Positions 4,819-7,464 of a stretch of DNA of 7,464 nucleotides are shown here, piece after piece. The stretch spans positions 1-7,464 of the forward strand of contig JBDGRL010000093.1 of NCBI GenBank assembly GCA_042218065.1, given 5' to 3'. The stretch is from JBDGRJ01 sp042218065. GTDB lineage: Bacteria > Patescibacteriota > Patescibacteriia > Magasanikbacterales > UBA922. Made by a program: the position numbers and the translations under genes. The notes beneath the pieces are model-generated. The model was not told the origin of the DNA. It saw only the letters and a list, made by a program, of their open reading frames with translations, and made no database searches. Numbering within the stretch: position 1 is the stretch's first letter; each line of letters begins with the position of its first letter.

Positions 4819-5280
4819 TTGGATGGTCACATAAGGCCAGATAATCTCTTCGAACAAGAAAGAGAAATATATGATGAAGTTAAAGACAGAAAAACTGCAG
4901 CTGAAGCAGTAAATGATGAATTAACAGAATTGTTAGACAATTTGAAAGATGATTTAAACCTATCCGATAGAATAAGAGAAAAGCTGGGAGGGATTTATGG
5001 ACAAAAATTAAATCAAAAAATACATAATGAAAGCATGGTTGCAAATCTAGAGGATATTGATACTATAGACCAAGCTTTTGAATCAGACGAAATTTTAGGT
5101 AAAATTGAAGAAACCAGAGAAGCATTAGATAACTTAGAATTTTATGTAGAAGAAGGAGTTCACTCCAATAAGATCAGAGAAGCGCAGGATAAGATTTTGG
5201 AAGCCGTTGCTTACGGTTATGACTATAATGTAGACAAGCTAGGAAGAAGACTTAAAAATGGCGAAAATCTGAAAATGTAA
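4819..5280 (+). CDS. helical protein of unknown function, C-terminal part of the split gene (153 aa from TTG)
   Basis: Not recognised. The reading frame is open from 4705 but has no ATG or GTG before 4819, where a TTG is the only plausible independent start, preceded at a distance by AGAAGGG. The frame upstream of the TTG already encodes convincing protein (PYIGEEDEDRLRERRVENAL), which argues that the real start is the ATG at 4517 in another frame. The product is almost wholly alpha-helical and acidic, with heptad-like stretches (AVNDELTELLDNLKDDLNL; ILGKIEETREALDNLEFYVE), no cysteine, and no membrane segment. It may be a coiled-coil scaffold or partner-binding protein, which is inference. 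A strong terminator at 5328-5356 closes the unit. Confidence 0.7.
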   Translation: MDGHIRPDNLFEQEREIYDEVKDRKTAAEAVNDELTELLDNLKDDLNLSDRIREKLGGIYGQKLNQKIHNESMVANLEDIDTIDQAFESDEILGKIEETREALDNLEFYVEEGVHSNKIREAQDKILEAVAYGYDYNVDKLGRRLKNGENLKM

Positions 5281-5327
5281 GTTTTACAATTACAATTTAG
5301 GTCAGAAAAAATAATCTAGAAAAATAT

Positions 5328-5356
5328 AAGAAGCGGCTCTGCCGCTTCTTTTGTTT
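5328..5356 (+). terminator. bidirectional intrinsic terminator
   Basis: AAGAAGCGGC (5328-5337) and GCCGCTTCTT (5341-5350) form a 10-bp stem with a TCT loop. On the plus strand TTTTGTTTTA follows. On the minus strand TATATTTTT follows, so it can also stop read-through from the non-coding RNA converging from the right. Confidence 0.93.
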
Positions 5357-5364
5357 TATATATC

Positions 5365-5381
5365 AAAAATAAAAACGGACC
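5365..5381 (-). terminator. terminator of the 340-nt RNA
   Basis: The minus strand reads GGTCCG followed by TTTTTATTTTT. GGTCCGT pairs with ACGGACC about 100 nt upstream (RNA sense), closing domain 4, so the stem next to the T-run is the base of a branched structure and not a simple hairpin. Confidence 0.65.
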
Positions 5382-5708
5382 TAGAGACGCCTCCGAATCG
5401 ACTCCAGGAGATCGGTGATGGTTCTCCAGTGAGTCTTCGGGGTGGTCAGCTCCCTCCTTGAAACTGACTTCACGTCCCTGGTCCGTTCTCTCTTCTTTGA
5501 TTATGTTCGGTAGTTTATGTCATGGCATACCTCCTTTGGCTGCCATGTACGAAGGAACGAACAAATCCTACAGAAACTTTCTCGGAGTCCGATCCGAGCT
5601 CGCCACTGTAGTCTAGCGAGGAGGTGGATCAGAACTTGCTACAGTCCTGAACCCCTCCGAAGTTTCAATTCTTTTGAAACTTCAGTGAGGCAGGACTTAG
5701 AAAAATTT
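5368..5708 (-). ncRNA. candidate non-coding RNA gene (about 340 nt), four hairpin domains, family not recognised
   Basis: The transcript is delimited by a consensus promoter (5715-5743) and a closing helix followed by TTTTTATTTTT (5375-5365). It has no substantial ORF. Domain 1 (5643-5697): AGTCCTG/CAGGACT with inner GAAGTTTCA/TGAAACTTC. Domain 2 (5568-5611): CTACAG/CTGTAG with inner CTCGGA/TCCGAG. Domain 3 (5504-5563): TGTTCG/CGAACA, then CATGGCA/TGCCATG, with a 13-nt loop that on the RNA contains AAAGGAGG, a perfect Shine-Dalgarno sequence. Domain 4 (5375-5486): ACGGACC/GGTCCGT enclosing two hairpins, GTCAG/CTGAC (5445-5468) and a three-segment arm (5393-5440). The length suits a housekeeping RNA, but RNase P, 6S and SRP consensus motifs are not present. 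It is divergent from the TrmB regulator, which might control it. Confidence 0.7.
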
Positions 5709-5714
5709 CATACT

Positions 5715-5743
5715 ATTGTAACAGTTATTTTAAACCTTGTCAA
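5715..5743 (-). promoter_or_regulatory. promoter of the 340-nt RNA
   Basis: On the minus strand TTGACA (5743-5738) and TACAAT (5720-5715) are separated by exactly 17 bp, eleven of twelve consensus positions. The start would be near 5708. It is back to back with the TrmB promoter, with 30 bp between the two -35 boxes, a place where one regulator could act on both. Confidence 0.85.
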
Positions 5744-5773
5744 CCCTTCACGTCCAAAACATCTAATAAATAC

Positions 5774-5802
5774 TTGACAAAAATCAAAATTTATATTATA
5801 AT
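5774..5802 (+). promoter_or_regulatory. consensus promoter of the TrmB-family gene
   Basis: TTGACA at 5774-5779 and TATAAT at 5797-5802 are separated by 17 bp: a perfect match to the sigma-70 consensus. The start would be near 5809, with a leader of about 28 nt lacking a Shine-Dalgarno sequence. Confidence 0.9.
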
Positions 5803-5836
5803 GATGCGAAAAATAAATTAGTTAATTAAGTTAAAT

Positions 5837-6661
5837 ATGGAGCTAGAAGATATACTAGAATACTATGGACTAGACAATGTCCAGATAAAAGTTTATAAAA
5901 AACTGGTTAAAGTAGGAGAGTCTAGAGTACCAGACCTGGTCGACGCTCTTGAGCTGTCTAGAGCTAGTATCTATGATGCCCTAAAGGAATTACAAAATAA
6001 AAATCTAATAGTAGATCGAAAAGAAGGAAGAAAAACATATTATAAGTCTGAGCATCCCGATAAGCTTCATGAACTAGTTGAGGATAAAAAAAGAGAGATG
6101 AAAACAAAGAGCAACCGCATGAAGGAAGTGATAGACAAGCTAAAAGGCGACTATATGAAACAAAGTAACAGACCGGGAGTAAGAGTATTCGAAGGAAAGG
6201 AGGGCTTTAAAGAAGCCATGTATGACAATTTAGAAGCCGAAGAGATCTACTCTATCGTAGATGTTGTTTCTACTACTGATTTCATAAACGAAATCAACAA
6301 AGAATATGTAGAAGAAAGAAAAAGAAGGGGTATAAAGAAGAAAATGCTAATCAGAAGAAGCAAAGAAGATATAGAACAGATAAAGAAACAAGGATCAGAC
6401 CTATCAGAAGTAAGAATATTGCCCGAAAGCTTTCCTGCTTTTGATAGCTCAGTTCAAATTTACAATAATAAAGTAGGATATTTTACTTTAAGGGAAGAGC
6501 AAATATTAGCAGTAATTATAAATGATCCGGCTATAAGTCAAATGAATAAAAATATTTTTGAACATTTATGGCAACAACAAGAACACACTTCACTATTTTC
6601 TAAAAACAAAGACGAAAAGGATATGAGTCTCAAAGAGAAAATGGAATCTGATTTAGATTAA
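5837..6661 (+). CDS. TrmB-family transcriptional regulator (274 aa)
   Basis: The N-terminus is a winged helix-turn-helix of the TrmB type: residues 5-30 (ILEYYGLDNVQIKVYKKLVK), a helix 31-40 (VPDLVDALEL), the recognition helix 41-52 (SRASIYDALKEL), and a wing 53-70 ending in KTYYKSEHP. Residues 74-110 form a coiled coil used in dimerisation. Residues 112-250 are the C-terminal effector-binding domain, opening with the RPGVRVFEGKEGFKEAMYD signature; a basic stretch (EERKRRGIKKKMLIRR) lies in it. The Lys/Glu-rich tail after 250 is probably flexible. TrmB proteins are known mainly from archaea, where they control sugar uptake, and are also frequent in bacteria of the candidate phyla; the ligand here cannot be read. 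The gene has a perfect promoter and is divergent from the 340-nt RNA. Its stop lies 15 bases from that of the convergent 202-codon gene. Confidence 0.9.
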   Translation: MELEDILEYYGLDNVQIKVYKKLVKVGESRVPDLVDALELSRASIYDALKELQNKNLIVDRKEGRKTYYKSEHPDKLHELVEDKKREMKTKSNRMKEVIDKLKGDYMKQSNRPGVRVFEGKEGFKEAMYDNLEAEEIYSIVDVVSTTDFINEINKEYVEERKRRGIKKKMLIRRSKEDIEQIKKQGSDLSEVRILPESFPAFDSSVQIYNNKVGYFTLREEQILAVIINDPAISQMNKNIFEHLWQQQEHTSLFSKNKDEKDMSLKEKMESDLD

Positions 6662-6676
6662 ATAAGCCTTAATTAT

Positions 6677-7285
6677 CTAAATTGAATGTTTTTCATTGAA
6701 AATCTCTATTAAATACTCAATTTTTTCAACAAAATACCAAAGTGGTGACAGCAGATCAGTACTGGTATTAAAAGTAACTGTATAATCAGGAGGGATTTTT
6801 GATACAAGTACCCAATGAGTCTTATTATACATCCCTCCTACATTCGGCCCGCAATAACCTCTAGATACCTCTAGATTAAAATTTATATTTTTAGCTAAAA
6901 AGTTTCTTTTTATTTCAGGGTCTGCTCTACCTATGCACACCCGAGAATAAAAATTATACCCCAATAAAGTTTCCTCAGTAAAATCAATCTTTCGTGGCTT
7001 CGCACCCCAGCTACAACCTTTCTTTTCAGCTTGTTTTTGCAGTTGTTCGTACTCTTCTTGCGTTCTTATTACAAAAGTACCTTCCTCTCCTTCAAATCTC
7101 TCCAACATCTTACCACAACAAGTTGCATCTTCATCATTCTTAATATCGCCGCAAATCTCAACCATGGATCTATAGCTTATTAAATTTGTTTCTTCATAAG
7201 ACACAGGAAGAGAGGTCAATCCATAAATGATACTAATAAGCAAAAACAGTACTAACGCTGTTATTTTAGTATAGTAATTTTTCAT
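6677..7285 (-). CDS. exported or membrane-anchored six-cysteine protein, unknown function (202 aa)
   Basis: The N-terminus MKNYYTK followed by a hydrophobic stretch at residues 8-23 is a signal peptide or membrane anchor, so the rest should face outside. The outer part has six cysteines (45, 56, 57, 91, 117, 145), an even number consistent with disulfides. Residues 99-173 (KIDFTEETLLGY..., SRGYCGP, HWVLVSKIPPDYTVTF) resemble the small beta-rich domains of secreted proteins related to PrcB, where a D-F-x-x-x-x-L-L-G turn is followed by strands ending in V-x-F; this is recalled similarity, not a search result. A second hydrophobic patch near 179-195 could be a helix. A TATAAT (7303-7298) close to the start codon implies an almost leaderless transcript with no Shine-Dalgarno sequence. 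Confidence 0.8.
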   Translation of the reverse strand: MKNYYTKITALVLFLLISIIYGLTSLPVSYEETNLISYRSMVEICGDIKNDEDATCCGKMLERFEGEEGTFVIRTQEEYEQLQKQAEKKGCSWGAKPRKIDFTEETLLGYNFYSRVCIGRADPEIKRNFLAKNINFNLEVSRGYCGPNVGGMYNKTHWVLVSKIPPDYTVTFNTSTDLLSPLWYFVEKIEYLIEIFNEKHSI

Positions 7286-7297
7286 TTTAATGTGGGT

Positions 7298-7303
7298 ATT
7301 ATA
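7298..7303 (-). promoter_or_regulatory. -10 box of the six-cysteine protein gene
   Basis: TATAAT lies on the minus strand, 12 bp before the ATG, with no clear -35 box at 17 bp. Transcription would start only about 5-8 nt before the ATG, so the message would be nearly leaderless. Confidence 0.45.
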
Positions 7304-7353
7304 ATATCATTAACTGTTTATAATAAAAACTAGTTTAGCAAGTAATTTCAAAC

Positions 7354-7464
7354 TAACACCACCTATTCGGAGCCGCCGGGTCGGCGTAGCACTGAATGGA
7401 GAGAGAACCCAGGTGGGCAAGTGAGTGCTGCCCTAGCCCAGCAGGCTCCGAGTAAGTGGTGTTA
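7354..7464. repeat. long hairpin at the right edge of the window
   Basis: The arms 7354-7374 and 7444-7464 pair over 21 positions with one mismatch and one G-U. Inside, TAGCACT and AGTGCTG pair, and GGGTCGG fits CTAGCCC loosely, so the hairpin extends to about 45 nt per arm. It is GC-rich against AT-rich flanks. It may be a structured RNA or a repeated element, and it may continue past the window. The 5' arm shares TATTCGGAGC and CCGGGTC with the hairpin at 3626-3701. Confidence 0.75.

Noticed and set aside
7354..7464. Integron attC site
   Set aside because: The TAAC...GTTA ends and the long paired arms recall attC, but there is no cassette array or integrase. The adjacent gene is oriented so that the hairpin is at its 5' side, and the typical extrahelical bases are not evident.
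7354..7464. SRP (4.5S) RNA
   Set aside because: The long hairpin and size are right, but the conserved domain IV loop (GGAAG with AGCAGCC opposite AGG) is missing on both strands.

Overview
The window looks like a piece of an AT-rich bacterial genome, most likely from the Candidate Phyla Radiation (Patescibacteria) or a similarly reduced lineage. A tmRNA gene makes it bacterial, and neither the tmRNA nor the tRNA encodes CCA. Promoters are close to the sigma-70 consensus (TTGACA, 17 bp, TATAAT), several genes have no Shine-Dalgarno sequence, and the proteins are mostly short, charged and unrecognised. TGA is used as a stop. The lineage is inference; no phylogenetic marker protein is present.

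Layout. 90-1453: a 56-codon coiled-coil gene (+) meets a 396-codon acidic gene (-) tail to tail. 1536-3807, all on the minus strand: a possible single transcription unit. It starts at a good promoter (3779-3807), passes through about 500 nt of hairpin-rich leader, then a GC-rich 217-codon gene unlike its neighbours in base use, then two structured non-coding stretches (2494-2600 and 2045-2400). It ends with tRNA-Met(CAU), tmRNA and an intrinsic terminator (1528-1570). 3735-4070 is AT-rich with no gene. 4074-4422: a compact promoter, Zn-ribbon gene and terminator. 4448-5350: a gene that appears frameshifted, its two halves lying in adjacent frames. 5365-5743, minus strand: a non-coding RNA gene of about 340 nt with consensus promoter, four hairpin domains and a T-run terminator. 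It is divergent from 5774-6661, a TrmB-family regulator. 6677-7285 (-): an exported or membrane-anchored six-cysteine protein. 7354-7464: a long hairpin reaching the window edge.

The main theme is structured RNA. In this AT-rich background the GC-rich islands coincide with the tmRNA, the tRNA and several unassigned folded segments. The best candidates for something undescribed are the 340-nt RNA with a Shine-Dalgarno-like loop at 5368-5708, the 350-nt structured RNA just upstream of tRNA-Met/tmRNA, and two hairpins bracketing tRNA-Met/tmRNA that carry the same 11-nt loop on different stems. All foldings were done by eye; none has been computed or searched against a database.
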